DNA of 64,000 bases from Pontederia crassipes (lineage: Eukaryota > Streptophyta > Magnoliopsida > Commelinales > Pontederiaceae). The first letter of the stretch is position 1. Each line of letters opens with the position of its first letter. The notes under the pieces were generated by a model. That model was not told the origin of the DNA and searched no databases. It was given only the letters and a program-made list of their open reading frames with translations. Where the stretch lies: the NCBI GenBank assembly GCA_030549335.1, contig JAUKPH010000017.1:11617501-11681500 (forward strand), read 5' to 3'. Both the position numbers and the translations under genes were made by a program. Below, piece after piece: positions 33,394 through 44,102 of the stretch.

Positions 33394-33810
33394 TTACTCA
33401 AGATACGGTGTCACTTCGCTACAATTTGCAAGAACATAATTTTCAATGGCGGTGAGATCTTTGTCATTTAAGATAACTTTGCGTCCTACACCAAGAAGTC
33501 GACATGGGTACTTGAAGATGGATAGAATATTCATGTCAACTTCTCCTTCACCACCATCATCGTTTCTTGGAACTTGGGTGTGTCGTGATTGTATGTGCGG
33601 CTCATATCTTACTTTCCTCTGATTACATTTGCACTTCCGGCATGGACATAAGATTTTGCCATATGAAGAAGCAACACCTTCATTTTGATATGCCACATTA
33701 ATGAATTCATCAACACCATCCTTATATTCTTCAGTTATGAAGCCATGTTTATCCTTCCAATGACGAATCCAACTACGATCTGACTTTATCATTTCTGTAA
33801 CCGAGAACAT
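33394..33810 (-). pseudogene. Chimeric TNP2 ORF made by an internal deletion
   Basis: A 138-codon ORF that fuses the transposase-associated N-terminus (MFSVTEMIKSDRSWIRH to CPCRKCKC) directly to a C-terminal segment (HIQSRHTQVPRNDDGGEGEV on). In CACTA-1 these two parts are about 2.2 kb apart (near 2755 and 550). The junction lies near 33604. The whole catalytic core is gone. The fusion is in frame and still open, so a short protein that keeps the Cys-rich N-terminal domain might be made. Whether it is expressed is unknown. Confidence 0.75.
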
Positions 33811-33849
33811 TAAGCGAAGTAAGAAATTTCGTGTACTTGAAACATGTGA

Positions 33850-34385
33850 TTTTGAACTTACGAATTAAGTCCAAAATCACATGTTTCAAGTACTTCATCG
33901 TCGAATCATAATATCATTTTATCACCAAGAATGTGGAAGTACATGAATTAGTTCATAAGTTAACTTAACAATTAACATAAGTTAACTTAACTTAAGTAAT
34001 ACTTAACTTAAGTACTACTTAACTTAATTCATAACATGAATAAGTAATACTTAACTTAAGTACATGAATTAGTTCATAAGTTAACTTAACAATTAACATA
34101 AGTTAACTTAACTTAAGTAATACTTAATAAGTAATACTAATTAACTTGATCCAAAGAGATGATAATTAACTTAAGTACTACTTAAGTTAATTGATAACAT
34201 GAATAAGTAATACTTAACTTAATTCTTAATAATATTATACTTAATAAGTAATACTAACTTGATCCAAAGAGATGATAATTCACTTAAGTACTACTTAATT
34301 TAACATGAATAAGTAATAATTAACTTAACATGAATAATTAACTTAATTTAACTTCATGCATTAATAATTAACTTAATTTACATGG
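33850..34385. repeat. Short-repeat intron-like stretch of CACTA-2
   Basis: Many copies of aacttaagtaatactt and aagttaacttaacaatt lie in tandem and near-tandem. It is the counterpart of 2990-3370 in CACTA-1 but longer. Confidence 0.6.
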
Positions 34386-35060
34386 TGGCGGGCTAGTACC
34401 TTCGGCGAAGGGCGGAGGGCGGCCGAGACGGCGGTGGAGGCGGTGGGCAGTGGCGGCGGAGGAGGACGTCGGCGGCGGTGGAGGGAGGACATGACGGAGG
34501 GCGGACGAGGCGGCGGTGGACGCGACGGGCGGCGGTGGAGGCGGAGGGCGGCGGAGGCGAAGAGCGGAGGGCGGACGAGGCGGCGGAGGACGCGACGGAC
34601 GACGGTGGAGGCGAACCACGGCGGAGGTACCCTGCGGCGGAGGCGAAGAGCGGCGGAGGCGAACCGCGGTGGAGGCGAAGAGCGGAGGGCGACCGAGACG
34701 GCGGTGGAGGCGAACCACGGCGGAGGCACCGCGGAGGCGAACCGTCGGGGGGGCGGATGAGGAGGAGGTGGCGAAGGGCGGCGACGAAATTAGAGGGCGG
34801 CGGTGGAGGGCAGTCGAATGCAGAGGGCGGCGGAGGCGAAGGGCGGCGACGGCAGTGGAGGGCGGTCGTCGGGCGTCGGACGTCAGGCGAAGGGCGGAGG
34901 CGAAGGGTGGCAACGGCAGTGGAGGGCGGTCATCGGGCGTCGGGCGAAGGGCGGAGGCGGCAGTGGAGGGCGTCGAAGGTCGGGCGTCGGAGGTCGGGCA
35001 TCGGGCGACGGGTGTCGGAGGTCGGGCGTCGGGGCGCGTCGGACGGGTCGATGGTAAACA
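34385..35060 (-). repeat. GC-rich leader of CACTA-2
   Basis: A block of ggcggagg-type and gggcgtcgg-type units in the same relative place as 3370-4010 in CACTA-1. Long Pro/Arg/Gly-rich ORFs occur in several frames on both strands (up to 265 codons) because the composition lacks stop codons. None has a domain signature. Confidence 0.7.
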
Positions 35061-35094
35061 GTAAAAGTGAAAACAAAGAAGCGGGATTAGGGAT

Positions 35095-37144
35095 TTAAGT
35101 AATTTTTTAGTGTCGCAAGGAAACGAGACGCTACGTAGACGCCATGTAGGCGCCGACACTATCACAATTCGACTAGAGTGGCGCTATAGAGAAGCTAATG
35201 TGTCGCTAAGATAACGTAGCGACACCATAGCGTCGTCGGGGCGTCTCAATTGTGTAGCGTCTCAAAATCGCGACGCCATTGAGACGCTCATTAAAAGTTT
35301 TTTCAAATTTTTTTAGTATGTATGAAATTTTATTTATCAATGTAACGTCTCATCGCATTATGCTTCGTTCCAATTATTTTATTTTCTTCCGATAATCTAT
35401 CATGTATGTATACAAAATTATAAATATGTATGTATATGTGTATATAACACAAATGTGTGTGTATATATATACATATGTAATATATGTGTACATATATATA
35501 TGTCTACGTGTGAGAGATTAAGTTACAACAATGTGTTTCGTCTATATGTATTATAAATATATATGTGTATGTATATGTCTATACATGTGCGAGTCATATA
35601 TATATAGATAACATGTATATGTATACGTACTCGAAGTGAATATATATATATGTGTGTGTGTGTGTGTATTTGTTTATATGTGTCAGATTAGGTTATAATA
35701 ATATGTATATATGCACTTATTGTATATATGTATCAGCATATACGCGTATTTATATGTCTATATGTGCACGATTGAGCGAGAGGCAAAAAGTCGGCTTAGG
35801 AGGCGCAATACAGACGCCATTGAGTCGTTAGATTCATTTAGCGACACCGTAGCGCCGAACTAGCGTCTAAAACAATATGGCGTTTTGAACATGCGACGCT
35901 AGAGAGACGCCCATAGTGTCATCATAGCGTCGACAAAAGCTGCGATGCTCGTTAAATGCTAGGTGGACGCTATTGTGTGTCTACTGTGACGCTAACATAT
36001 CACTCACTTAATCAACCATCGTAATCCCATGATTAAGTATATAATAATAATATATGCATAATTAAGGTATTATATATATTATATGTATACATAACATAAA
36101 TAATATAGGTAAAAAATTATATATTTAGGAACACTCTTATCATGTAAAAATACATATATATATATATAATCGTAATTAATACATATATATGTTGATATTA
36201 TGCTATTGATAATATGTTTATAATCGTGTACTCAATACTAATATAATATTTAATGAATTTATTGATTGACATATAGTATATATAATATAGTGTTTTAATA
36301 TATACAGTAGCGTCTCATTAGCGTCTCCTTTGTTTGAGACGTCATATAGCGTCGCTTCACAGTCTTCAGACATGAGACGCTAGTGTCGCGTCTAAAGTGG
36401 TCGACGACAAAATGACGCTAGGTGCTGCCGCGCATTAAGAATAGTGACGCGAAATAATAGCGTCTACGTAGCGTCTCGATTGCATGCGCTAGAGAGTTAA
36501 CGTCAACCCGCTGAATAGCTAAGAAGACGCATAATTAAGATATATGCATAATAAAGATATTATATGTATAGATAACATAGATAATATAGGTAAAAATTTA
36601 TATATTTAGGAACACTCTTATCATGTAATATATATATATATAATCGTGTAATTAATACATCTATATGTTGATATTATGCTATTGATAATATGGTGATAAT
36701 CGTGTAATTAATACTAATATAATATTTAATGAATTTATTGATTGACATATAGTATATACAATATAGTGTTTAAATATATACTGTAGCGTCTCATTAGCGT
36801 CTCTTTTGATTGAGACGCCATGTAGCGTCGCTTTAGAGTCTTCATACATGCGACGCTAGTTTTACGTCTAAAATTGTCGACGCCATAACGGCGCTAGGTA
36901 CTGCCGCCCATTTGCGGTTCCTGGCGGAAAATAATAACGTCTACGTAGCGTCTCGATTGCACTACTTTTAATGTCAACTCTCTGAGTAGCTAAGAAGATG
37001 CTAATGAGACGCTATTGAGAGGCAAGTGACGTCTGATTCTAGTGACCCTAAAGAAGCACAATGGAGGCGCTAGTGACGTCTTTATAGCGTCACATACTTT
37101 TGAGGCGCTACATGGCGTTGCTAATCGCCAATTTTCTTGTAGTG
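35095..37144. repeat. Right subterminal region of CACTA-2
   Basis: Clusters of gacgcta/tagcgtc repeats (about 35100-35300, 35790-36000, 36300-36530, 36780-37140) alternate with TA/TG microsatellite DNA. A unit of about 480 bp is tandemly duplicated: 36053-36530 and 36542-37001. It ends at the terminal inverted repeat. Confidence 0.85.
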
Positions 37145-37147
37145 TTT

Positions 37148-38488
37148 TGAGTATGGCAAAGATGGAGCAATTTGGTACAAGGACCGTTTGTGGGTTCCAA
37201 AGGACAAAGCATTAAGAAGAGAGATTTTGGATGAGCATCAGAAGTTTGAGTTCTCCATTTATCCCGAAAGTACCAAAATGTTCAAAAACTTGCAAAGGAA
37301 TTTTTGGTGGGAGAACATGAAGAAGAAAGTGGCCAACTATATAGCAAAGTGCATAGTGTGTCAACAAGTCAAGATTGAGCACCGAAAGCCATGCGGTAAG
37401 TTATAACCTTTACCTATTCCTGAGTGGAAATGACAAAGTATCTCTATGGATTTTGTGGTAGGATTACCATGAATCCGGAAAGGGCATGATGCAATATGGG
37501 TTATAGTGGATCGTTTGACGAAGTCGGCTCACTTCATTTCTATGAAAGTGAGTCAATCCATGGAGAGCATGATAGAATTATATGTGAATGAGATTATCCA
37601 TTTGCACGGAATTCCAGCTTCTATCATTTCGGATAGAGATCCTAAGTTCACTTTAAGATTTGGAAAGGTCTCCAAAATGCCTTCAGAACAAGGCTGAATT
37701 TTAACACGATATTTCATCCTCAAACCGACGGACAAAGTAAAAGAACAATTCAAATTCTTGAGGATATGCTTAGAGCTTGTGCCTTAGATTGGCACGAAAA
37801 TTGGGATGACCACCTTCCTTTGGTGGAATTCGCTTATAACAATAGTTATCACTCTAGTATCAAGATGGCTTCATTTGAAGCTTTGTATGGAAGGCCTTGC
37901 CGTTCTCCGACATGTTGGAGTGAAACCGGTGAAGAAAGATATCTTGGACCATATTTGGTCCACATGTATGTTGACAAAGTAGATTTGATTAAGCAAAGGA
38001 TGTTAGCGGTTCAAAGTAGGCAAAAGAGCTATGCGGACTTAAAGAGGAGATAATAACTTTATGAAGTTGGAGATCATGTAATGCTCAAAGTCTCACCAAC
38101 TAAGGGTGTTATGAGATTCAGCAAGAAAGGAAAGTTAACACCAAGATATATTGGACCATTTGAGATCCTAGAGAAAGTTGGTGAAGCGGCATATAAATTA
38201 GCATTACCACCTTCATATGCTAGACTCCACAATATTTTCCATGTATCAATGCTCCGAAAGTATATTCATGATGAGGCGAATGTGATTCAAATTGAAGAGC
38301 CGAATATCAAGGAAGACTTGACATATGTGGAGCAACCAATAGAGATCATAGACTATCAAGTAAAGCATCTCAAGAACAAGATTATACCCATGGTCAAAGT
38401 GGCACGAAAGCACCATCGCGGACAAGAAGCAACATGGGAATTAGAAAAGGAAATGCGAAAGAAGTTTTCAAAACTTTTTGGTAAGTGA
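37148..38488 (+). pseudogene. Gypsy integrase and chromodomain, broken
   Basis: Resumes the pol frame after CACTA-2 (EYGKDGAIWYKDRLWVPKD). The zinc-binding integrase N-terminus (H-H then CIVCQQVK) is at about 37220-37385. The integrase core follows with VIVDRLTKSAHF and HGIPASIISDRD (37506-37697), then, after a one-base frameshift near 37673, FHPQTDGQS and VEFAYNNSYHSSIKMASFEA. The C-terminal GPFEILEKVGEAAYKLALP and a CR-type chromodomain (38320-38488) close the ORF. In-frame stops occur at 37404, 37431, 37470, 38051 and 38054. The chromodomain marks the chromovirus lineage and would guide insertion to heterochromatin. Confidence 0.9.
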
Positions 38489-38539
38489 ATTATGATTTAC
38501 TAAAATTCGATGACGAATTTTTATTTAAGGGGGGTAGGT

Positions 38540-41211
38540 TGTAACATTCGAACAATTCAAAAAAAAAAAGGAAAAAAGGGGCAAAGGCCCACGCGCACTC
38601 AGCCCAAAGCCTACCTCTCTTAAGACATGTCACTAATACCCTAAATTCCTTCCTCCACATAATATGTCGGCCAGCATATAAACCCCCACCTTTTGCTACA
38701 GTAATAACTCATTTGCTCACCTTCTCTCTCACTCCAAGTTCCCTCTCGGCCATCAAGCAAGGAGACCCATTAGCTGCCATAGTAAGTCCCCTTGTTTACC
38801 CTTTGGTCAATAACAAGCACCCTAGTTTCTCCTCTCTTCTCTTAATTATTAGCAAGGGATTAGCTCACCAAGCTCTCTCTCTCTCTCTATTTACTATAGC
38901 CAAATCAGGGTAAATCAAGAGGAGGACAAAGTGCTAAAGCTAGGATTTAGGACATTTGCTAGTCACAGTATGTTTGAGGGGATCCAAACCTCCCTATCTC
39001 ATCCTCATGATGTTTTAATGTATGGATTAGGACATAAGAGCAAACCCCTTGTTCTTAGAGTAAAGGGTTACGAAATGTGCATTTAATGATTCTTAGTTAC
39101 TATTCTATTGCTAATCATGTTTAGAATCTCATGTGACTTACATATTATCAATCTTAATGTTCTATTGTTAATCATGTTTAGATGTATAATGTCTATTGTG
39201 GTTATATTAGCTCATTATGAAATCTTGTAAAGCTTATGTGCATTTATAAGTGTGATTAGCATGTTGGAAGCCTTATGTGAAAACCTCTTTATCTTTCATG
39301 ATTAGAATGCTAAGAATGTTAATAAATGTCTTATATGATGTTTGGAAGCCAATATGTGTTCAATATGTCAATGTATGCAAGATTAGGAAAGAAATGATGT
39401 AAAAATCGTGTATCTGTCGTTTCAGAACGGGCGAGGTCGGTCATTCTGGAGACAAATAGAGTCTCGCACTCTGTCCAACGGTCGACCGATACATTAACGG
39501 TTGTCCAATGTTTTAATCACAGAAGGATCGCAACATTCTGTGATTAGCGGACGATCGAACGCTCTGTTTCGGTCGCCCGAAAGCCACATGACGGTCGACC
39601 GTTATATCAACGGTCGTCCGATTTGAATGGCCATCACATTCTGTGATTAGCGATCGACCAAACATCTTGTTGCGATCGTCCGATAGACATGTAACGGTCG
39701 ACCAATATACCAGCGGTCATCCGATTGAGTGGTCATCACATTCTGTGATTAGCGGACGAACCTGAACCCAGTTTCGATTGTCCGAAGGACCCATAATGAT
39801 CGACCGTTATACCAGTGGTCACCCATTTTAGAGAGTCATCACATTCTGTGATTAGTAGACGAACCGAACGTCCTATTTCGGTCATCCAAAAGGACCATAA
39901 CGGTCGACTGATCATCTGATCGATCGCCCGATATAAGATCAGTGTTCGACCGTTACCCAAAACGATCATCCATTTTTGAAAGATGATTGGTTATGATTGA
40001 ATGTCCACACTTAGCATGATTAAAAGACGGATTGATGAAGGAGTGTCATTTATATGACCCGGGACTAATCGGTACACAACCTAAGACCCCACCGACGGGT
40101 GAGGAAAGATCTCATTGACGAATGAGAATAAAGACCTTGCCTTCGGAGAAGGATAAAGGCCTTGCCTTCGGGGAAGGATGAAGACCTCACCTTCGGAGAG
40201 GATAAAGACTTTACCTACGGGGAAGATAAAGACATCATCTACGGATGAGGATAAAGACCTTATCTATGAGGAGGATTATGATTTATGCGCCACTACCTTT
40301 CTCAATCGACAAGATAAAAAAGCATCTAAATAAAGATGAAAGATGAAAAGATGTAAAGATGAATGATGAATGATTTGGGACATAAAGACAAAGATGATAA
40401 AGATGAAGAAGGCACCTATGACGATACATTATGAATGTCCACTTGTCACATAATATGATGTCATGAACAAAAATGACAAAGTAAAGTAAGACAAGATCAT
40501 GATATGTAATAGCATAATGATAAGATATGATATGTATTAGCATAATGATAAGAATGATGATAAGTTATGATATGCATGATCTAAAGCTTATGATTTTACA
40601 TGTTATCTTATTTTGCCATGATGATATGCTCACATGTCATATAGTATGCATAAGTAGCTCATAGTATGCATATGACTTATATTTTATGATGATGAAATGC
40701 ATATGCCATGACATATAGAAATCATGTTATAAGATCATAGCATGCATGTGCCTCAACATACTCTAACGAGAGAAATCCCCTGCACCTCATGGATCTGTGC
40801 AGGTATGGAGGAGGCTTAGGTTCGGCGGTGAGAGCCTCGTGACAACGACATTGCACATGAGTCTGTCGGACTACGGCCCAAGTCTTTACTTATAATATTT
40901 TATCATGATGAACTCTTGTAAGAGTGTTTTATGCATGGCTTATGGGCCTTATTGAGTCATGTACTCCACTTGAACTCATTTATGTATGATTAACCCTCTA
41001 TTGGGTATACATTAGAGCATATTAGGTCCATGAGCCAGTTTTTGTATCTTGGAATTTAATTATGTTGAAGTCTTTCGCTGTTATGATATTAATGTTTATG
41101 TTTATATTTCTGCGGCAAGTTTTTATGAAATTAGGTCAAGGTCATGTCGATATAACGTCGCCTAGGATTCGGCAAAAATTTAAATTGGGGCCAAATTTTG
41201 GGGACGTTAGA
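38540..41211 (+). repeat. Gypsy 3' LTR
   Basis: A full-length LTR of 2,672 bp, starting TGTAACATTCG after the purine tract. It has the same internal ~100-bp (about 39430-39950) and 25-27-bp (about 40085-40285) tandem repeats as the 5' LTR. Confidence 0.92.
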
Positions 41212-41361
41212 GATCATGTGAACACTAGATGAAGAAGCAACCAACAAATTGTTTGTGGATCTGCTCCTCAATCCACAAAGCAATCTTGGAGACGAAGAAA
41301 CGGAGTAGAAGTCACAGCAGTAGCAGCAACTCATATCTCTAACCAACCTGCTCTGATACCA

Positions 41362-41627
41362 TGCCAAAACGTGTAGCTCCGATGGCTGTCGGAGGAAGAC
41401 GATCAGAGGTGGACTCAAGAGAAGAAGAAGCTTAGAAAGAATTCAATTGGCCGAAAAATGACTCGGCAACCAAACTGAGATGTGGCATCATATTTATATG
41501 TAAGAGAAACATACAGAGTATTTGTACAGGAAAAATTGTAAAAAATTATCTTCTACAATGTAACAGATATACTCTCTTCATATCGTTATATATAAGCCGA
41601 TATATAAACCAACATGAATTATCAACA
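41362..41627 (-). repeat. Copia-1 5' LTR with adjacent primer site
   Basis: The LTR is the partner of 16270-16537. Just inside it on the minus strand lies TGGTATCAGAGC (forward 41350-41361), then about 140 bp of leader down to 41212, where the gypsy element is inserted. Confidence 0.85.
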
Positions 41628-41632
41628 CCAGC

Positions 41633-42317
41633 CCATGACAAGGTCGCCGGTGTTATTAAATCACTAGGCTTCCATCATCATCTGTTGCTAGCCAATCTTT
41701 TTTATAATAGTAGAGATGCCGCAGAGTTATTAAATCTGCAACGGTTCTCAAAATTCTCTTTGATCATCCTTCCCCAATATTTTGGCCTTGCATCAGTTTC
41801 AAATATTTTTTGATGCAATCAGACAAGAGACGGTAGGTTCGTTAAATGCCCAATATTAAGATATTTTTCCCTTACTTTGTCCATGTCGATAAAAAGACTG
41901 GAAATCACTAAGCAAATGAGTTATTTGTTTCTTGGGAAGAGGAGGAGCCACTTGTTCGAGGGAAGGGTGGTTCTGATTGTACTGCAATCATCAAGTTCGA
42001 TTGATTTTTAATAACACATTAAATAATAGTAAACAGATCAAAGAGTTATTGTATAGGATTCTTGATTATCTATCTTGGCAAGAAATTTGAAAACGAAACT
42101 GAATCTACTGGAGCTAATATCGAACAACAAAAGAGAGTGGATATCGTTGGTATGTTGAGATCTGACAAGGGCTATAGCTTAGTTTACATGTGTGCCAATG
42201 CTTTTCAAGGGGAGTCTATTATACAATAAAGTGAAGGAAATACTGAATTGAGTTATATCTATCTATAGTTGATTTATTACTATTCTTATACTTACTAATA
42301 AAGCATGGAGGAAAATA
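41633..42317. other. Intergenic DNA, no gene recognised
   Basis: Follows the copia-1 target site. No ORF of note. Some stretches resemble coding-like or organelle-like text, but nothing could be assigned. Confidence 0.4.
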
Positions 42318-42450
42318 AGGTGAATGGTCGATACTATTGAAGGGATTTTTATTTTTAATAGGTATTGCCATTGGTATTCTTGTAACTGGCTTAATAGGTA
42401 TTTATCAATACTTTCATAACCAAATCAAAGATCAGAAGGCTAACTAGATC
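42318..42450 (+). pseudogene. psbJ: Possible plastid psbJ-like fragment
   Basis: The stretch atggtcgatactattgaag, then aataggtatt, then ggtattcttgtaactggc and ttaataggtatt resembles the start and membrane segment of plastid psbJ (photosystem II J protein, GILV-GLIGI motif). A one-base frame change separates the start from the membrane segment. After the membrane segment the sequence no longer resembles psbJ but stays open for about 13 codons. The AT-rich DNA just before it is weakly psbL-like. A chance hydrophobic match is possible. Confidence 0.3.
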
Positions 42451-43290
42451 CGACCAATTTGATCCGATTCAAACAAATTAAATCGAATTTTATTAAAATA
42501 ATATTATTTTCTAATAATCTTAAATAGAAATATCATGACTGTAGTAGTAGAAAAAAAGGGCCATATGACAAAAACAAAAAGGCCCATATGACAAAACAGA
42601 CATCAACGGCAACGGAATAGACTTGTGCTCCGGGATAGGGACATTAGTAGTAGGGATACCGGTACAAACCCGTACATGGCATGTCTTTCTAAAAAACCAT
42701 AATAATAATAATATTATTATTTGTTAATAGCATCCTTATAAAAAATAGAATTGAATGATATTATAAATTTGTATTTCATTGTAACATCTGCAACCAATTA
42801 ATTATATTTAATTTAATTGTGATTACATGTGAAAAAATATGAATTGAATTAAATTTATAAACCTGTACATGGCCTCCCGCAGCGAGACCCGACCGCTCGC
42901 AGTCGAATCGGCAACCGGAGGGCCAAATCCGGTCATCCGCAGCCGGATCGACTGTCGGACGGCCAGTTCCGACTGCTGGAGGTCAGATCCGACCATCAGG
43001 CGTCGACACCCGGCCTATACCAACGGGTTTGGCCATCGATGAACGGGAGAGGGAACTAGAGAGGGCTGGAGGGAACGGGAAAGGAGCCGGCACTGTATGG
43101 AGAGACCACCGCGGAAGGAAGAGTGCGCCGCCGGAGGGAGACAGTAGCCGGAGAGAGCGTCAGGAGGGAGAGAGCGGTAGAGAGGGAGAGAGCACCCAGA
43201 GGGAGAAAGTCGCACGAGGGAGAGAGCATCGGAGAGTAGAGATGGGTCCGATATATAACAGTGTTGTCAGGAGATTGACATGGGAATGAA
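42451..43290. other. Unassigned intergenic DNA with a GC-rich patch
   Basis: AT-rich to about 42865, then GC-rich to about 43250, with ccgaccgctcgcag/ggtcatccgcagccgg style phrases and gagggagagag runs. An 86-codon plus ORF (43029-43289) is Arg/Glu/Gly-rich low-complexity sequence and is not supported as a gene. Confidence 0.4.
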
Positions 43291-43455
43291 ATTAGAATTT
43301 CTCACGACTGGAGCAGTGAGAAAGTTTCCTACGACTTCAGCCGCGGGAATTTCCCATGGTTGGAGTTGTGGGAAAGTTTCCTATGGCTTCAGCCGCGGGA
43401 ACTTCCCACGGCTCGAGCCGTGGGACATTGTCCTACTGCTGGAGTTGTGAAAAAT
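43290..43455. repeat. Cluster of short palindromic repeats
   Basis: Four or so repeats of a cttcagccgcgggaa / cccacggctcgagccgtggg type motif lie in both orientations. They resemble transposon subterminal repeats and may belong to the CACTA-3 end, but no CACTA terminus was found beside them. Confidence 0.5.
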
Positions 43456-43560
43456 GCTATTTTTACCCAAAAAAAGGTCGAAAATAAAAATAAGGAATAA
43501 AATCCATCATTGGAAATTAAGTTGGAAATTAAAATAAATTCTATTTTAGTGCATCAGTTT

Positions 43561-44014
43561 TAGGGGTGTTCACCGGGTTGAACCCGACGATCCGACCCGA
43601 CTAGTTTGGATCGGGTCGGATCATGGTCGGGACGGACCCGACCCGATGACCCAAATATTTTATTATTTTATTATTTTTCTTTTTATTTTTTACTTAATTT
43701 TAGTCCTATTTGATTGAAAATGGAAAAAATATTAAAATAAAGCATTTTAATTATGAAAATAATGTTTAAATATTCAGAAAAGATACTTTATATTTTACAA
43801 TAATTATTAAATATTTTTAATATTAAAATACATATAAAAAGTAAGAAAAAAAATTAAAAAAAAGTGATCGGGTGACCCGACCACTCGACCCGAACTGGGT
43901 CGAGTTAGGTCAGATTTTCTACCCCTAGAGTCCTTGACCCGACTTGACCGAATTTGGTAGGGTCGGGTCAGATTTGTTCACGGGTCGGATCCAACCCGAC
44001 CCTGAACACCCCTA
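43561..44014. mobile_element. hAT-type non-autonomous element, copy A
   Basis: A 454-bp unit with terminal inverted repeats TAGGGGTGTTCA...TGAACACCCCTA and perfect 8-bp target duplications ATCAGTTT (43553-43560 and 44015-44022). The interior has GC-rich arms of repeated cgggtcgggt/acccgacccg and an AT-rich middle. It has no ORF. The 8-bp duplication and the TAG..-type end point to the hAT superfamily. Confidence 0.9.
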
Positions 44015-44102
44015 ATCAGTTTTCAATCCAAAAAAAGGAAGTTAAAAATCCATTAATCCAAATTTGGTAACTATGATACAAATAAAATCCATGAATACAT
44101 GC

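Larger units (their letters stand above)
29167..37144 (-). mobile_element. CACTA-2: defective CACTA/En-Spm element
   Basis: The ends are inverted repeats of about 28 bp with three mismatches (cactacaagaaaattg... at 29167 and its complement ending at 37144). Perfect 3-bp target duplications TTT flank it (29164-29166, 37145-37147). Removing the element and one TTT rejoins the gypsy integrase in frame. Minus-strand order from the right end: subterminal repeats with a ~480-bp tandem duplication, GC-rich leader (34385-35060), intron-like repeats, a chimeric transposase piece (33810-33394), DUF4216 and acidic tail (about 33130-32390), and ORF1 (about 32300-29890) interrupted by mitochondrial-like DNA. 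The central transposase is deleted, so it cannot move by itself. Confidence 0.95.
23436..41211 (+). mobile_element. Tekay/Del-like Ty3/gypsy chromovirus, split by CACTA-2
   Basis: Left LTR 23436-26016, primer site TGGTATTAGAGCC (26020-26032), gag-protease-RT-RNase H (26209-29166), CACTA-2 inside (29167-37144), then integrase and chromodomain (37148-38488), a purine tract aaggggggtagg (about 38528-38538) and the right LTR (38540-41211). The left LTR lacks its first ~140 bp, lost at the junction with copia-2. The right LTR ends TTAGA where the left ends TTACA, a point change in the terminal dinucleotide. A candidate right target repeat is gatca (41212-41216); its partner is deleted. The element sits in the 5' leader of copia-1. 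Confidence 0.9.
16270..41627 (-). mobile_element. Copia-1: Ty1/copia element carrying nested insertions
   Basis: The LTRs at 16270-16537 (268 bp) and 41362-41627 (266 bp) are clear copies of each other, both in minus orientation, starting TGTTGATAATTC and ending near CGTTTTGACA/GCA. The 3' LTR is preceded by a purine tract (forward ctcccccgc, 16538-16546). The 5' LTR is followed by a TGGTATCAGAGC primer site (forward 41350-41361). The flanking 5-mers ccaac (16265-16269) and ccagc (41628-41632) match at four of five positions, as expected for an old target duplication. The body at 17909-21425 is separated from its 5' LTR and leader (41212-41361) by about 20 kb of later insertions. Confidence 0.8.

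Noticed and set aside
34368..35165. ORFs of up to 265 codons in the CACTA-2 leader
   Set aside because: Same cause as in CACTA-1. The translation is low-complexity and poorly conserved between copies.
43029..43289. 86-codon Arg/Glu-rich ORF
   Set aside because: Built on gagggagag repeats, with no motif and no support.
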